A stretch of DNA of 64,000 nucleotides from Rhizobium mongolense subsp. loessense (GTDB taxonomy: Bacteria; Pseudomonadota; Alphaproteobacteria; Rhizobiales; Rhizobiaceae), in contig NZ_FMTM01000014.1 in the NCBI RefSeq assembly GCF_900099775.1, positions 1-64,000 on the forward strand, read 5' to 3'. Positions 33,869 to 42,870 of this stretch are shown here, in pieces. A model generated the notes under the pieces. That model had not been told where the DNA came from, made no database searches, and worked only from the letters and a program-made list of their open reading frames with translations. The number at the start of each line of letters is the position of its first letter. The stretch's first letter is position 1. The position numbers and the translations under genes were made by a program.

Positions 33869-34642
33869 ATGACGGTAGCACTCTCCGCCCGCTTCCGCCG
33901 CGGCGTCACACTGCCGGTCCTTCTGCTTGTTGCATGGGAGATATCGGCCCGCACTGGCCTTGCCGACCCGCGGTTCCTGCCTTCTCTTGAAGACGTGGCG
34001 CTGACGGCCAAGCGTGAGATTTTCGACAACGGCCTCTTTGGCGAACTCGGCTTTTCTTTGATGCGCAATATCGCCGGATTCTGGATCGGCGCCGTCCTAG
34101 GCATCGCCTTCGCAACGCTGCTTGCGCTCTCGCGTCCCGCCGACCGGCTGATCTCACCCACCTTCAACGGCCTGAAACAGATTTCGCTGCTTGCGTGGAT
34201 CCCGCTCATTTCCGTCTGGTTCGGCTTCGGCGAGCAGGCGAAGATCGTCTTCGTGGCACTTGCCGCCTTCATCCCGATTGTCCTCAATACCTATGAAGGA
34301 ATGCGCAGCGCTCCCGCCGATCTCATTGAAGTCGGCCGCGCGCTGAAATTCACGACCCGTCAACGTATCTTGCGCATCCATCTGCCGTCGGCCATGCCGT
34401 CGATTGCCACCGGCGTGCATCTCGGGCTGATCTACGCCTGGCTTGCGACGGTGGGTGCTGAATATTTCCTCGCCGTCGGCCCGGGCATCGGCGGGCTGGT
34501 CATCGCCGGCCGCGAGCGTTTCGACATGGCCCTTGTCATGGTTGGAGTGTTCGTTCTCGGCCTGGTCGGCTTCTTTCTCAACCGTCTCGCCTATGCCCTT
34601 GAATCCTACCTCCTGCGCTGGCGGCCGAGACAGGCGCGATAG
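33869..34642 (+). CDS. ABC importer permease (SsuC-like), second
   Basis: A 257-residue permease of the same family as its neighbour but clearly distinct in sequence. It has the SLMRNIAGFWIGAVLGIAFA region, LAWIPLISVWFGFGEQAKIV and the coupling loop LIEVGRALKFTTRQRILRIH. Most sulfonate importers have one permease that forms a homodimer; two adjacent, different permeases imply a heterodimeric channel. It ends the operon, about 115 bases before the mutase gene. Confidence 0.9.
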   Translation: MTVALSARFRRGVTLPVLLLVAWEISARTGLADPRFLPSLEDVALTAKREIFDNGLFGELGFSLMRNIAGFWIGAVLGIAFATLLALSRPADRLISPTFNGLKQISLLAWIPLISVWFGFGEQAKIVFVALAAFIPIVLNTYEGMRSAPADLIEVGRALKFTTRQRILRIHLPSAMPSIATGVHLGLIYAWLATVGAEYFLAVGPGIGGLVIAGRERFDMALVMVGVFVLGLVGFFLNRLAYALESYLLRWRPRQAR

Positions 34643-34758
34643 GCGCCACGCTGGACATGGAAATCGCCAGTTTCCTGCGTAAATTATCCTAAGGCCCTAT
34701 CGCGCCCTATGCGGTTCGAGTGATAGCGTGCGGCCAAAAGGAAATGCCGGAGGAAAAC

Positions 34759-36897
34759 ATGGCCAAGAAGACGACCGCGGATTGGGCGGCATTGGCGGAG
34801 AAGGAGCTGCGCGCTCAGCCTGAAACGCTGATCTGGCACACCCCGGAAGGCATCGACGTCAAGCCGCTTTACACGGCCGCCGATATCGAAGGGGCGGGGC
34901 ATCTCGACTCCCTTCCGGGATTTGCACCATTCGTCCGGGGTCCGCGTGCGACGATGTATGCCGGCAGGCCGTGGACGATCCGCCAGTATGCCGGTTTTTC
35001 GACGGCCGAGGAATCCAACGCCTTTTACCGTCGCAATCTCGCCGCCGGCCAGAAGGGCCTCTCCGTCGCCTTCGATCTCGCCACCCATCGCGGCTATGAC
35101 AGCGACCATCCGCGCGTCGAAGGTGACGTCGGCAAGGCCGGTGTCGCAATCGACTCGGTCGAAGACATGAAGATCCTCTTTGACGGCATTCCGCTAAGCG
35201 AGATGTCCGTGTCGATGACCATGAACGGCGCGGTCATTCCGATCCTTGCCTCCTTCATCGTTGCAGGCGAGGAGCAGGGCTGCTCAAGGGGCGATCTTTC
35301 CGGCACCATCCAGAATGACATTCTCAAGGAGTTCATGGTCCGCAACACCTATATTTATCCGCCTGAACCTTCGATGCGGATCGTCGCAGACATCATTGAG
35401 TATACGGCGAAGGAGATGCCGAAGTTCAATTCGATCTCGATCTCCGGCTACCACATGCAGGAGGCGGGTGCGACACTGGTGCAGGAGCTTGCCTTCACGC
35501 TGGCGGATGGCCGCGAATATGTGCGCGCCGCAATCGCCAAAGGCCTCAATGTGGACGACTTTGCCGGACGCCTTTCCTTCTTCTTTGGGATCGGCATGAA
35601 CTTCTTCATGGAGGCGGCGAAGCTGCGCGCGGCCCGGCTGCTCTGGGCGCGGATCATGGAGGAGTTTTCGCCGAAGAAATCGTCCTCATTGATGCTGCGC
35701 ACCCATTGCCAGACCTCGGGTGTGTCGCTGCAGGAGCAGGATCCCTACAACAATATCATCCGCACTGCCTTCGAAGCGATGTCGGCGGTGCTGGGTGGCA
35801 CGCAGTCGCTGCACACCAATTCCTTCGACGAGGCGATCGCGCTGCCGACGGAATTTTCCGCGCGCATCGCCCGTAACACGCAACTTATCCTGAGCCATGA
35901 GACAGGTGTCACCAGGGTCGTCGACCCGCTCGCCGGCTCCTATTATGTCGAAAGCCTGACGCGGGAACTGGCAGACAAGGCATGGGCTCTGATGGCGGAG
36001 GTCGAGGCCATTGGCGGCATGACACGCGCAGTCAACGAAGGCCTGCCGAAGCGGTTGATCGAGGAAGCCGCCGCCAGGCGGCAAGCTGCGGTGGACAAGG
36101 GCGATGAGGTTATCGTTGGCGTTAACAAGTACCGCCTCGAAAACGAAGAGCCTATCGATATCCTGGAAATCGACAACAGCGCCGTAAGAGCCGCGCAGAT
36201 CAAGCGTATCGAAGAGACGAAGCGCCGGCGCGACAGCGCCAAGGTCGCCCAAACGCTCGCTGTGCTTGTCGATGTCGCCCGCAGTGGAAAAGGCAATCTC
36301 TTGGCTGCGGCCGTCGAGGCGGCCCGTGCGCGCGCCACCGTGGGCGAGATCTCCGATGCCATGCGGAAAGCCTTCGGCGATCACGCCGCGACGCCAAAGG
36401 TTATCAAGGATGTCTATGGCGAAGCCTATCGCGACGAGCCGGAGCTTGCGGTCTTGAAGAGCCGCATGTCGGACGTCAGCGCGGCGCTCGGCCGCAGGCC
36501 GAAGATCATGGTTGCCAAACTTGGCCAGGATGGCCATGACCGCGGCGCCAAGGTGATCGCATCGGCGTTCGGCGATATCGGTTTCGACGTGCTTGCCGGT
36601 CCGCTTTTCCAGACGCCGGAAGAGGCGGCGCAGATGGCGATCGGCGAAAAGGTCAACGTCATCGGTGTCTCGTCGCTTGCCGCCGGCCACAAGACGTTGC
36701 TGCCGCAGCTCGTCGATATCCTGAAAGCAAAGGGCGGCGGCGATGTCATCGTCATTTGTGGCGGTGTCATCCCGCGCCAGGACTATCAGTTTCTGGCTGA
36801 CCACGGTGTTTCTGCCGTTTTCGGCCCCGGCACGCATGTGCTCGACGCTGCCAATTCCGTGCTGGATCTTATGCAGGGAATCCGGCGCAACCAGTAG
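34759..36897 (+). CDS. scpA: Methylmalonyl-CoA mutase (B12-dependent)
   Basis: A 712-residue single-chain mutase converting (R)-methylmalonyl-CoA and succinyl-CoA. The N-terminal TIM-barrel domain includes GLSVAFDLATHRGYDSDHPR, SVSMTMNGAVIPI and RTHCQTSGVSLQEQDPYNNI. The C-terminal cobalamin-binding domain has GQDGHDRGAKVIASAFGDIG (about 590-610), where His is the lower axial ligand to cobalt. The length is that of the homodimeric type. ATG 34759 was chosen for its GGAGGA site. No meaB, epimerase or propionyl-CoA carboxylase is adjacent. The cobalamin importer about 22 kb away is a possible cofactor source. Confidence 0.96.
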   Translation: MAKKTTADWAALAEKELRAQPETLIWHTPEGIDVKPLYTAADIEGAGHLDSLPGFAPFVRGPRATMYAGRPWTIRQYAGFSTAEESNAFYRRNLAAGQKGLSVAFDLATHRGYDSDHPRVEGDVGKAGVAIDSVEDMKILFDGIPLSEMSVSMTMNGAVIPILASFIVAGEEQGCSRGDLSGTIQNDILKEFMVRNTYIYPPEPSMRIVADIIEYTAKEMPKFNSISISGYHMQEAGATLVQELAFTLADGREYVRAAIAKGLNVDDFAGRLSFFFGIGMNFFMEAAKLRAARLLWARIMEEFSPKKSSSLMLRTHCQTSGVSLQEQDPYNNIIRTAFEAMSAVLGGTQSLHTNSFDEAIALPTEFSARIARNTQLILSHETGVTRVVDPLAGSYYVESLTRELADKAWALMAEVEAIGGMTRAVNEGLPKRLIEEAAARRQAAVDKGDEVIVGVNKYRLENEEPIDILEIDNSAVRAAQIKRIEETKRRRDSAKVAQTLAVLVDVARSGKGNLLAAAVEAARARATVGEISDAMRKAFGDHAATPKVIKDVYGEAYRDEPELAVLKSRMSDVSAALGRRPKIMVAKLGQDGHDRGAKVIASAFGDIGFDVLAGPLFQTPEEAAQMAIGEKVNVIGVSSLAAGHKTLLPQLVDILKAKGGGDVIVICGGVIPRQDYQFLADHGVSAVFGPGTHVLDAANSVLDLMQGIRRNQ

Positions 36898-36915
36898 ATT
36901 TCCCGGCCGGCATTT

Positions 36916-36931
36916 GCCCGCTGTTGCGGGC
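36916..36931 (+). terminator. Small hairpin after the mutase gene
   Basis: GCCCGC-tgtt-GCGGGC starts 19 bases after the mutase stop codon. There is no adjacent T-run, so terminator function is uncertain. Confidence 0.35.
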
Positions 36932-37093
36932 GATCGGCAGGATCTTACTGCGTGGCATTTTTTTTACACGCAAGCCAGGCCGGCGGAAATCGCCGACCCT
37001 ACGTCGCTTGCCGGGTGTTGCCGGGCCAGGCTTTTTTTCTCAGCCGGCGACTATCGCCAAGGCAAGAGCCGTTGTTCGACTGCCGGCAGAAGG

Positions 37094-38158
37094 TCAGCGC
37101 AGCAGCCCGGCTGCGCGCAGTGCGTCATTGATGATCTTGCTGACCCGACTGTCGGCGGGCTCCGGTTGAGGGCTCCGCCGCTTTCTTGCGCCAGCGAATT
37201 TCCGATCACCAGCCCCCTCGGAAGCGGCGAACTCTGTTGCTTCGACATCGGAATCGGAAGCGAGGCCCCAACTGCGCGCAATGCGCGCGGTTGACGAAAT
37301 ACCCGCCTCGAGCATGTAGGGTCCCGGTCGGCCGAACGAGGAGCCGCCTTGGGTTGCAAGAGGAAGGCCATGCGCCATGCCTTTGATAGAATAGGTTTCG
37401 ATGACCATTCGCCCATCGGCATCGAACCAGACCTTGTGCTGGTGCCCATTCGCCACTTCCGTGCGGTCCGGCTCTTTACGTGTCGCGTGAACGCCGCTCC
37501 ATTGATCGACGATCTGATCTGCATTTCTCGGTCGCACTGTTTGATCATGCGTTCCATGCCACACCGATACAGTCGGCCACGGACCTGTGTGATGTCCCGC
37601 ACGCCTCAACGCGGAGCGGAGCTTCACGGCGCTCGACGGATTTCGCCCCTGCATTTGTGCGAAGGCTTCTCCAACATTGGCCGCAGCGCCATAGGGAAGA
37701 CCCGCGATGATCGCGCCGCCGGCGAACATCTCAGGATAGGTCGACAGCATCGCGTTCGCCATGGCGCCACCTGCCGAAAGACCCGTCACGAAGACCCGGT
37801 TCGGATCGATGCCTTGTGACTGAACGACATGTGCGACCATTTGGCTGATGGATGCGGCTTCGCCCGCACCGCGTCGTGCATCCCCGGGTTCAAACCAATT
37901 GAAACAGAGGTTCGGGTTGTTCGAGTGCTGTTGTTCTGGATAAAGAACCGCAAATCTCCGCCGCTCGGCGAGTTGCGACCATCCAGAACCCAGTGCGTAT
38001 CCTTTAGCTGTCTGGGTGCAGCCATGGAGGGCTACGACGAGCGGGGTACGCGTATCCATATCTGTCGGGAGGAACAGCCAAGCCTTGAGCGCGCCGGGAT
38101 TGGATCCGAATGCTGCGATCTCGACAAGGCGTTCGTCTGGTGAATCTCGAAAGGACAC
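37094..38158 (-). CDS. Polyhydroxybutyrate depolymerase-family esterase
   Basis: A 354-residue alpha/beta hydrolase of the PHB-depolymerase/LpqC esterase family. The nucleophile elbow is GLSAGGAMA, the acid is in WHGTHDQTV and the histidine in KGMAHGLPL. The oxyanion region is VVALHGCTQTAKGYA. The GTG at 38158 was chosen because AAGGAG lies 6 bases upstream; longer ORFs would begin in unlikely sequence. No signal peptide is present, so it acts in the cytoplasm, perhaps on short hydroxyalkanoate oligomers or other esters. The C-terminal ~60 residues are Arg/Ser-rich and look disordered. Confidence 0.87.
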   Translation of the reverse strand: MSFRDSPDERLVEIAAFGSNPGALKAWLFLPTDMDTRTPLVVALHGCTQTAKGYALGSGWSQLAERRRFAVLYPEQQHSNNPNLCFNWFEPGDARRGAGEAASISQMVAHVVQSQGIDPNRVFVTGLSAGGAMANAMLSTYPEMFAGGAIIAGLPYGAAANVGEAFAQMQGRNPSSAVKLRSALRRAGHHTGPWPTVSVWHGTHDQTVRPRNADQIVDQWSGVHATRKEPDRTEVANGHQHKVWFDADGRMVIETYSIKGMAHGLPLATQGGSSFGRPGPYMLEAGISSTARIARSWGLASDSDVEATEFAASEGAGDRKFAGARKRRSPQPEPADSRVSKIINDALRAAGLLR

Positions 38159-38277
38159 ATGCTTCTCCTTGAGCCAACAAAGGCGCCGAGGATACATATA
38201 GGGCCGATTGCTGCAGTGCACAAATAAAGGAGGCCAATTGCCGCAGATCCAGGCGGCCGAACTGGCCCGGAGCGCTG

Positions 38278-39441
38278 TCAGGCGTGAAGCAGCCCCCGCG
38301 CGGCAAGGTTTGCCATCAAAGCCGAAATGCCGAACGTCCACGGGGCGCATTCGGTAGAAAGGCGAACGGTATTGACGAGCGTGCCGAGCCCAGATGAGGA
38401 GATCTCGACCACATCGCCGACCTTGTGCGTAAAGCCCTGGTTGGGGGCGTCGCGGTCCTGCGTCGGGGCAAACAGCGTGCCGAGGAACAGCATGAACCCA
38501 TCCGGATACTGATGATGAGGCCCGCAGGTCTGCCTGACGAGATCGGTCGGGTCTCGGCTGATCTTCGACATTGAGCTCTTTCCGTTGAGAACGAAGCCGT
38601 CCTGGCCGGTGACTTTCAGGTCAAGCTCGGCCTTGCGGACCTCGTCGAGGCCGTATGTGGCGTCGAACAGGCGAACGAAAGGACCGATGGAGCAGGAGGC
38701 ATTGTTGTCCTTGGCCTTGCCGAGCAGCAGAGCCGAGCGGCCTTCGACATCACGCAGGTTGACGTCGTTGCCGAGGGTTGCGCCCTTGATTTCGCCGCGG
38801 CTGTTGACCGCAAGCACGATTTCCGGTTCCGGATTGTTCCAGGTCGAAATCGGATGCAGGCCAACATCGGCACCCCAACCGACGGAGGAAAGAACCGGCG
38901 ACTTGGTAAAGACCTCGGCATCCGGGCCGATGCCGACTTCGAGATATTGCGACCACATGCCTTCGTCGATCAACGCCTGCTTGACCTTTGCCGCTTCCGG
39001 AGAGCCTGCTTTGATGTTGGCAAGGCTGCCGCCGATCAGTGTGCCAACGCGGCCCCGGATCGAGGCTGCGCGATCCGGATTGCCGGCAGCTTTTTCCTCA
39101 ATGACGCGCTCGATCATCGATTGGGCAAAGGTCACACCGCAGGCCTTCACGGTTTGAAGGTCTGCCGGCGCCAAGAGATAGGGCCTGGCAGCGTCCGGCC
39201 TGCCGGTGCTGTTTGCAGCAACTGTTTCAAGTGAAGCAAGCCGTTTGCCATCCGCTTGGCGCACGAAACCTGCCGGGTCGGCTTTCTCCAGAAGCGCGCT
39301 CAATGTCGGGGCTTGCCTGGACGTTATGTCGACGATTTCTCCGTCACGGATGGTGACAATCGCCGGACCGGCTGCCTGCGGATTCCAGACGCGGCCGACA
39401 AACAGGCCGCCCGATGAGGCGTCGTCGAGGAGCTGAGGCAT
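38278..39441 (-). CDS. Fumarylacetoacetate-hydrolase-family protein
   Basis: A 387-residue protein of the FAH fold, which hydrolyses or decarboxylates beta-diketo or 2-keto acids with a metal ion. The metal-binding acidic pair appears in NNPEPEIVLAVNSRGEI, and the catalytic loop region includes GNDVNLRDVEGRSALLLGKA and SIGPFVRLFD. The longer-than-usual N-terminal domain fits the branch linked to sugar-acid or aromatic catabolism. ATG 39441 has GGAAGG 5 bases upstream. A strong terminator separates it from the transporter operon, so it is transcribed alone or with the esterase. Confidence 0.87.
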   Translation of the reverse strand: MPQLLDDASSGGLFVGRVWNPQAAGPAIVTIRDGEIVDITSRQAPTLSALLEKADPAGFVRQADGKRLASLETVAANSTGRPDAARPYLLAPADLQTVKACGVTFAQSMIERVIEEKAAGNPDRAASIRGRVGTLIGGSLANIKAGSPEAAKVKQALIDEGMWSQYLEVGIGPDAEVFTKSPVLSSVGWGADVGLHPISTWNNPEPEIVLAVNSRGEIKGATLGNDVNLRDVEGRSALLLGKAKDNNASCSIGPFVRLFDATYGLDEVRKAELDLKVTGQDGFVLNGKSSMSKISRDPTDLVRQTCGPHHQYPDGFMLFLGTLFAPTQDRDAPNQGFTHKVGDVVEISSSGLGTLVNTVRLSTECAPWTFGISALMANLAARGLLHA

Positions 39442-39583
39442 GATGACCTTCCGTCGCAGTCGAGCTTTTTGCTCATGTGATTTGAAATTCGCCGCCCTCC
39501 AGCAGCGCCGGAAATCGATCACATCTGTCCGGGCGGGGCAAGGTCAAAAATACCAATGCAAGCAAGTTGAGAAGTCTTTGGCA

Positions 39584-39621
39584 AAAAATCAGGCCGGCGG
39601 CGCTGAGTGACGCCGCCGGCC
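39584..39621 (-). terminator. Strong intrinsic terminator of the amino-acid transporter operon
   Basis: On the minus strand, GGCCGGCGGCG pairs with CGCCGCCGGCC (11 bp, perfect, 39592-39621, 8-base loop), followed by TGATTTTTTG. It lies 9 bases past the last binding-protein stop codon. It is the clearest rho-independent terminator in the window. Confidence 0.92.
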
Positions 39622-39630
39622 CTGGGAGGG

Positions 39631-40488
39631 TCACTTCGGTGTCACGTCGAAGCCGAACCACTTTTCCGAGAGCGTCTTGATGGTGCCATCGGCCTTGGCG
39701 GCGGCAATCGCCTTATTGAATTCCTCTTTCAGCTCGGAATCGCTCTTGCGCAGGCCAACCGAGCTGCCGCGGCCAAGAAAGCCGCCCTGGAAGCGCGGGC
39801 CGGTGGTTGCCATGTCTTCATTGCCCGGTCTTTGCGATGCTGTGGTCAGATAGGCCATGGAGGCCATGACGAGGTCGACACGGCCGGCCTTGAGATCGAG
39901 GTCGTGCTCTTCGGTCGTCTTGTATTCGCGCACCTCGACGACACCCTTCAGATATTTGTCAACAAAGGCTGCGGCCGTCGAAGCGGTCTGCACGCCGATC
40001 GTCTTGCCCTCAAGCATCGGCTTCAGCTTGTCAATTTCGGCGGCCGCACCTGCTTCGTCGCTTGCAAGCGAGAAGACCCGGCCCTTTTCGGGCATGTGGG
40101 CGAGATCGCTGGATTTGGACGTTGCAAATGCCTGGCCCGTCGAGCCGTAGGAGTCGCTGAATGCGATGACTTCCTCGCGCTTGGCGGTCGCCGACATGCC
40201 GGAGATGATCGCATCGAACTTGCCGGCATTGAGTGCCGGGATCATGCCGTCGAAATTCTGAACGACGATCTTGCATTCCACCTTCATGTGATCGCAGAAA
40301 TACTTGGTGAGTTCGATTTCATAGCCGTCGAGCGTGCCGTCCGGCTTGGTAAAGTTGTAAGGCTTGAACGCGCCTTCGGTGGCGATCGTGACCGTCGTCC
40401 ACTTCTTTTCTTCGGCATGTGCGGCCGTCGAAATGGCCAGCATGGTCATGGCCGATGCCGCCGCCAGGATGCGATTGAAAGCTGTCAT
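39631..40488 (-). CDS. Periplasmic binding protein, polar amino-acid type, second copy
   Basis: A 285-residue family-3 solute-binding protein with a signal peptide (ILAAASAMTMLAISTAAHA). The mature part (ATEGAFKPYNFTKPDGTLDG; GYEIELTKYFCDHMK; MIPALNAGKFDAIISGMSAT) is typical of histidine/opine/amino-acid binding proteins. ATG 40488 has AGGGGAG upstream. It is the last gene of an operon that already has a binding protein of the same family at the other end, about 45% similar by eye in the motifs compared. Confidence 0.92.
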   Translation of the reverse strand: MTAFNRILAAASAMTMLAISTAAHAEEKKWTTVTIATEGAFKPYNFTKPDGTLDGYEIELTKYFCDHMKVECKIVVQNFDGMIPALNAGKFDAIISGMSATAKREEVIAFSDSYGSTGQAFATSKSSDLAHMPEKGRVFSLASDEAGAAAEIDKLKPMLEGKTIGVQTASTAAAFVDKYLKGVVEVREYKTTEEHDLDLKAGRVDLVMASMAYLTTASQRPGNEDMATTGPRFQGGFLGRGSSVGLRKSDSELKEEFNKAIAAAKADGTIKTLSEKWFGFDVTPK

Positions 40489-40523
40489 GTAGGCTCCCCT
40501 TTTCTTGGTTTGGGTTGAGGTTG

Positions 40524-41306
40524 TCATTTGCTGATGAATTGCCGGAAACGATCCGATTTCGAGTTGGCAAATACGTCCTGTGGCTTGCCGTCCTCTTCGA
40601 CGAGGCCCTTGTGGAGGAAGACGACGCGGCTGGAGACGTCGCGTGCAAAGCCCATCTCGTGCGTGACCACGAGCATTGTGCGTCCTTCTTCGGCAAGCGC
40701 GCGCATGACGCGCAGGACTTCACCGACGAGTTCCGGATCGAGCGCCGAGGTCGGTTCGTCGAAGAGCATGACCTTCGGCCGCATCGCCAGCGCCCGGGCG
40801 ATTGCTGCGCGCTGCTGCTGGCCGCCGGAAAGATGGGCGGGATAGAAATTCCGTTTCTCGGCAATGCCGACCTTGGCAAGCAGAGCCTCGGCCTCCTCGA
40901 CGCTTTCGGCGCGGGACCGGCCCTGGACGTGGATGGGCGCCTCGATGACATTTTCAAGCACGGTCTTGTGGGACCACAGATTGAAGCTCTGGAAGACCAT
41001 GCCGAGCTGCGAGCGGATGCGGTCGACCTGCCTGCGATCGGCCGGACGGCTGCCGCCCCTGCCGTCAGCGGTCATACGGATCGTCTCGCCGGCAACGGTG
41101 ACCTCGCCGGAGTTTGGCGTATCGAGCAGGTTGATGCAGCGCAGAAAGGTCGATTTGCCGGAACCGGAGGAACCGAGAATGGAAACGACATCGCCTTCGT
41201 GGGCATCGAGTGAGATGCCCTTCAACACTTCGACGGGGCCGAAGCTCTTGTGCATGTCCTTGACGCTGAGTGCGATCGGCGAAGGGGAGGGCATTGCCGC
41301 GGTCAT
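40524..41306 (-). CDS. Polar amino-acid ABC transporter ATPase (GlnQ/HisP type)
   Basis: A 260-residue ATPase. Walker A is LGSSGSGKSTFLRC, the signature is LSGGQQQRAAIARALAM and Walker B is VMLFDEPTSALDPEL, followed by VVTHEMGFA. These are diagnostic of the polar amino-acid and opine importers. The ATG overlaps the stop of the permease gene (ATGA). It lies between the second permease and the second binding protein. Confidence 0.95.
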   Translation of the reverse strand: MTAAMPSPSPIALSVKDMHKSFGPVEVLKGISLDAHEGDVVSILGSSGSGKSTFLRCINLLDTPNSGEVTVAGETIRMTADGRGGSRPADRRQVDRIRSQLGMVFQSFNLWSHKTVLENVIEAPIHVQGRSRAESVEEAEALLAKVGIAEKRNFYPAHLSGGQQQRAAIARALAMRPKVMLFDEPTSALDPELVGEVLRVMRALAEEGRTMLVVTHEMGFARDVSSRVVFLHKGLVEEDGKPQDVFANSKSDRFRQFISK

Positions 41307-42043
41307 CGCGCGTCTCCTTCAATAGGTGCGGTGGAAAGGCCTGCCGGAGGGTGTGGCATGGGCTGGCGCAGGTGCGGGCTCAGCCAGTATTCGAGAAGGT
41401 GGACCAGCCGCGTCAGCAGGAAGTTGATCGCGAGATAGATGGCACCTGCGACGACGAAGACCTCGATGGCACGGTAGGTCTCGGAGATAATTTTGGCGGC
41501 AACACCGGTTACCTCCATAAGCGTTATGATGGAGGCAAGCGAAGTTGCCTTGACCATCGATATCATTTCGTTGCTGTAGCCGGGCAGCGCTTGACGAATG
41601 GCAAGCGGCAGGAGGATGCGTCGAAACTGCATCCGGCGCGGCATGCCGCAGGCCCGGGCGGCCTCGATCTGCCCGAAAGGCACCGACAGCAGGCCGCCGC
41701 GGATGATCTCGCTGCCATAGGCGGCCGTGTTCATCGTCAGCGCCAGAACGGCGCACCAGTAGGGCTCGCGCAGAAAGGGCCAGAATAGGCTGTTGCGGAC
41801 TGCCGGAAACTGCCCAAGGCCGTAATAGATCAGGAAGATCTGGACCAGCAGCGGCGTGCCGCGGACGATGAAGACGTAGCTTCGTGCGAACCAGTCGAGA
41901 GCCGTAATGCCAGAGAGCCGGCAAAGTGCCAGGGCAAGGGCGAGGATTGCGCCAAGTATGATCGATGTCGCGGCAAGCTCCAGGCTCAGCGGGATTGCGG
42001 ACATGAGGCTCAAGAAGGTCTCGAAGAGAAATTGCAAGTCCAT
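41303..42043 (-). CDS. Polar amino-acid ABC permease (HisM type)
   Basis: A 246-residue permease with five helices. It has the HisQM-family segments RGTPLLVQIFLIYYGLGQFP, TMNTAAYGSEIIRGGLLSVP and the coupling loop GQIEAARACGMPRRMQFRRI. ATG 42043 overlaps the stop of the first permease gene by one base; a much longer in-frame ORF extends into that gene and is not credible. Works as a heterodimer with its neighbour. Confidence 0.93.
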   Translation of the reverse strand: MDLQFLFETFLSLMSAIPLSLELAATSIILGAILALALALCRLSGITALDWFARSYVFIVRGTPLLVQIFLIYYGLGQFPAVRNSLFWPFLREPYWCAVLALTMNTAAYGSEIIRGGLLSVPFGQIEAARACGMPRRMQFRRILLPLAIRQALPGYSNEMISMVKATSLASIITLMEVTGVAAKIISETYRAIEVFVVAGAIYLAINFLLTRLVHLLEYWLSPHLRQPMPHPPAGLSTAPIEGDAR

Positions 42044-42762
42044 CAGCTTCTCCTCACGCCGCGCGAAAAGTGCTGCTCGGCGCGGCGCATGAAGAGACCG
42101 GAAGCCGTCGAGATCAGCAGGTAGATTGCGCCTGCGATGAGATAAAAATCGAAGGGCAGGCCGGTCGATCCCGCCGCCACCTGGGTCTGGCGCAACAGCT
42201 CGGCGACACCGGTGATCGAGACGAGCGCCGATTCCTTCAGCACCACCTGCCAGACATTGCCGAGCCCCGGCAGTGCGTGGCGCAGCGTCAGTGGCGCGAC
42301 GATCCGCCGAAAGCGCAGCCATCGGCTCATGCCGCACGCGATCGCCGCTTCGATCTCACCGGCATGCACTGCCTTGAACGCGCCACGGAAGACCTCGGTA
42401 AACTGCGCCCCGGAGGTGACCGCGACGGCGAGCGACCCGGCGAGGAAGCCGGGAAAGCCGACGAAGCCCTGGGCACCGAAGAGCTGGCCGACGGCGGTGA
42501 CAACGGCACTGCCGCCGAAATAGAAGAGGTAGATCACCAGGAGATCGGGAATACCGCGCAGCACGGTCGTATAGGTGTCGGCGGCGATACGAAGCCCGCG
42601 GCTTCCCGATATCTTCGCCCAGGCTCCGAAGGAACCGATAACCGCGCCGATCGAATAGCCGGCAAGTGCGATCAGAATTGTCATCCACGCACCGGCAAGC
42701 AGTGCCTTGCCCCAGCCGTCCGGGCCGAAACTGACCAGTTCAAGGATGCCGGCCTGGTTCAT
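42043..42762 (-). CDS. Polar amino-acid ABC permease (HisQ type)
   Basis: A 239-residue permease with five helices and the family signature TVLRGIPDLLVIYLFYFGG, QFTEVFRGAFKAVHAGEIEA and AIACGMSRWLRFRRIVAPLT. ATG 42762 was preferred for a nearby GGCAGG; ATG 42780 is possible. A small hairpin separates it from the preceding binding-protein gene, which may lower permease expression relative to the binding protein. Confidence 0.92.
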   Translation of the reverse strand: MNQAGILELVSFGPDGWGKALLAGAWMTILIALAGYSIGAVIGSFGAWAKISGSRGLRIAADTYTTVLRGIPDLLVIYLFYFGGSAVVTAVGQLFGAQGFVGFPGFLAGSLAVAVTSGAQFTEVFRGAFKAVHAGEIEAAIACGMSRWLRFRRIVAPLTLRHALPGLGNVWQVVLKESALVSITGVAELLRQTQVAAGSTGLPFDFYLIAGAIYLLISTASGLFMRRAEQHFSRGVRRS

Positions 42763-42840
42763 GGCGCCTGCCTTTTGCATTTTTCTAGAGGAGCTGGAAA
42801 CGACATGTCACCCATCACGGAAAAGTCGGTGGCGGAATAA

Positions 42841-42857
42841 GGCGACGGTCTGTCGCC
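42841..42857 (-). terminator. Intercistronic hairpin between binding protein and permease
   Basis: GGCGAC and GTCGCC form a 6-bp stem with a 5-base loop, 14 bases past the binding-protein stop, followed on the minus strand by TTATT. Such hairpins commonly reduce read-through or protect the upstream message, giving more binding protein than permease. Confidence 0.4.
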
Positions 42858-42870
42858 GCCTGGATCAAGA

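Noticed and set aside
41303..42337. 344-codon form of the HisM-type permease
   Set aside because: The first ~98 codons lie within the upstream permease gene in another frame; the ATG at 42043 gives the normal length.
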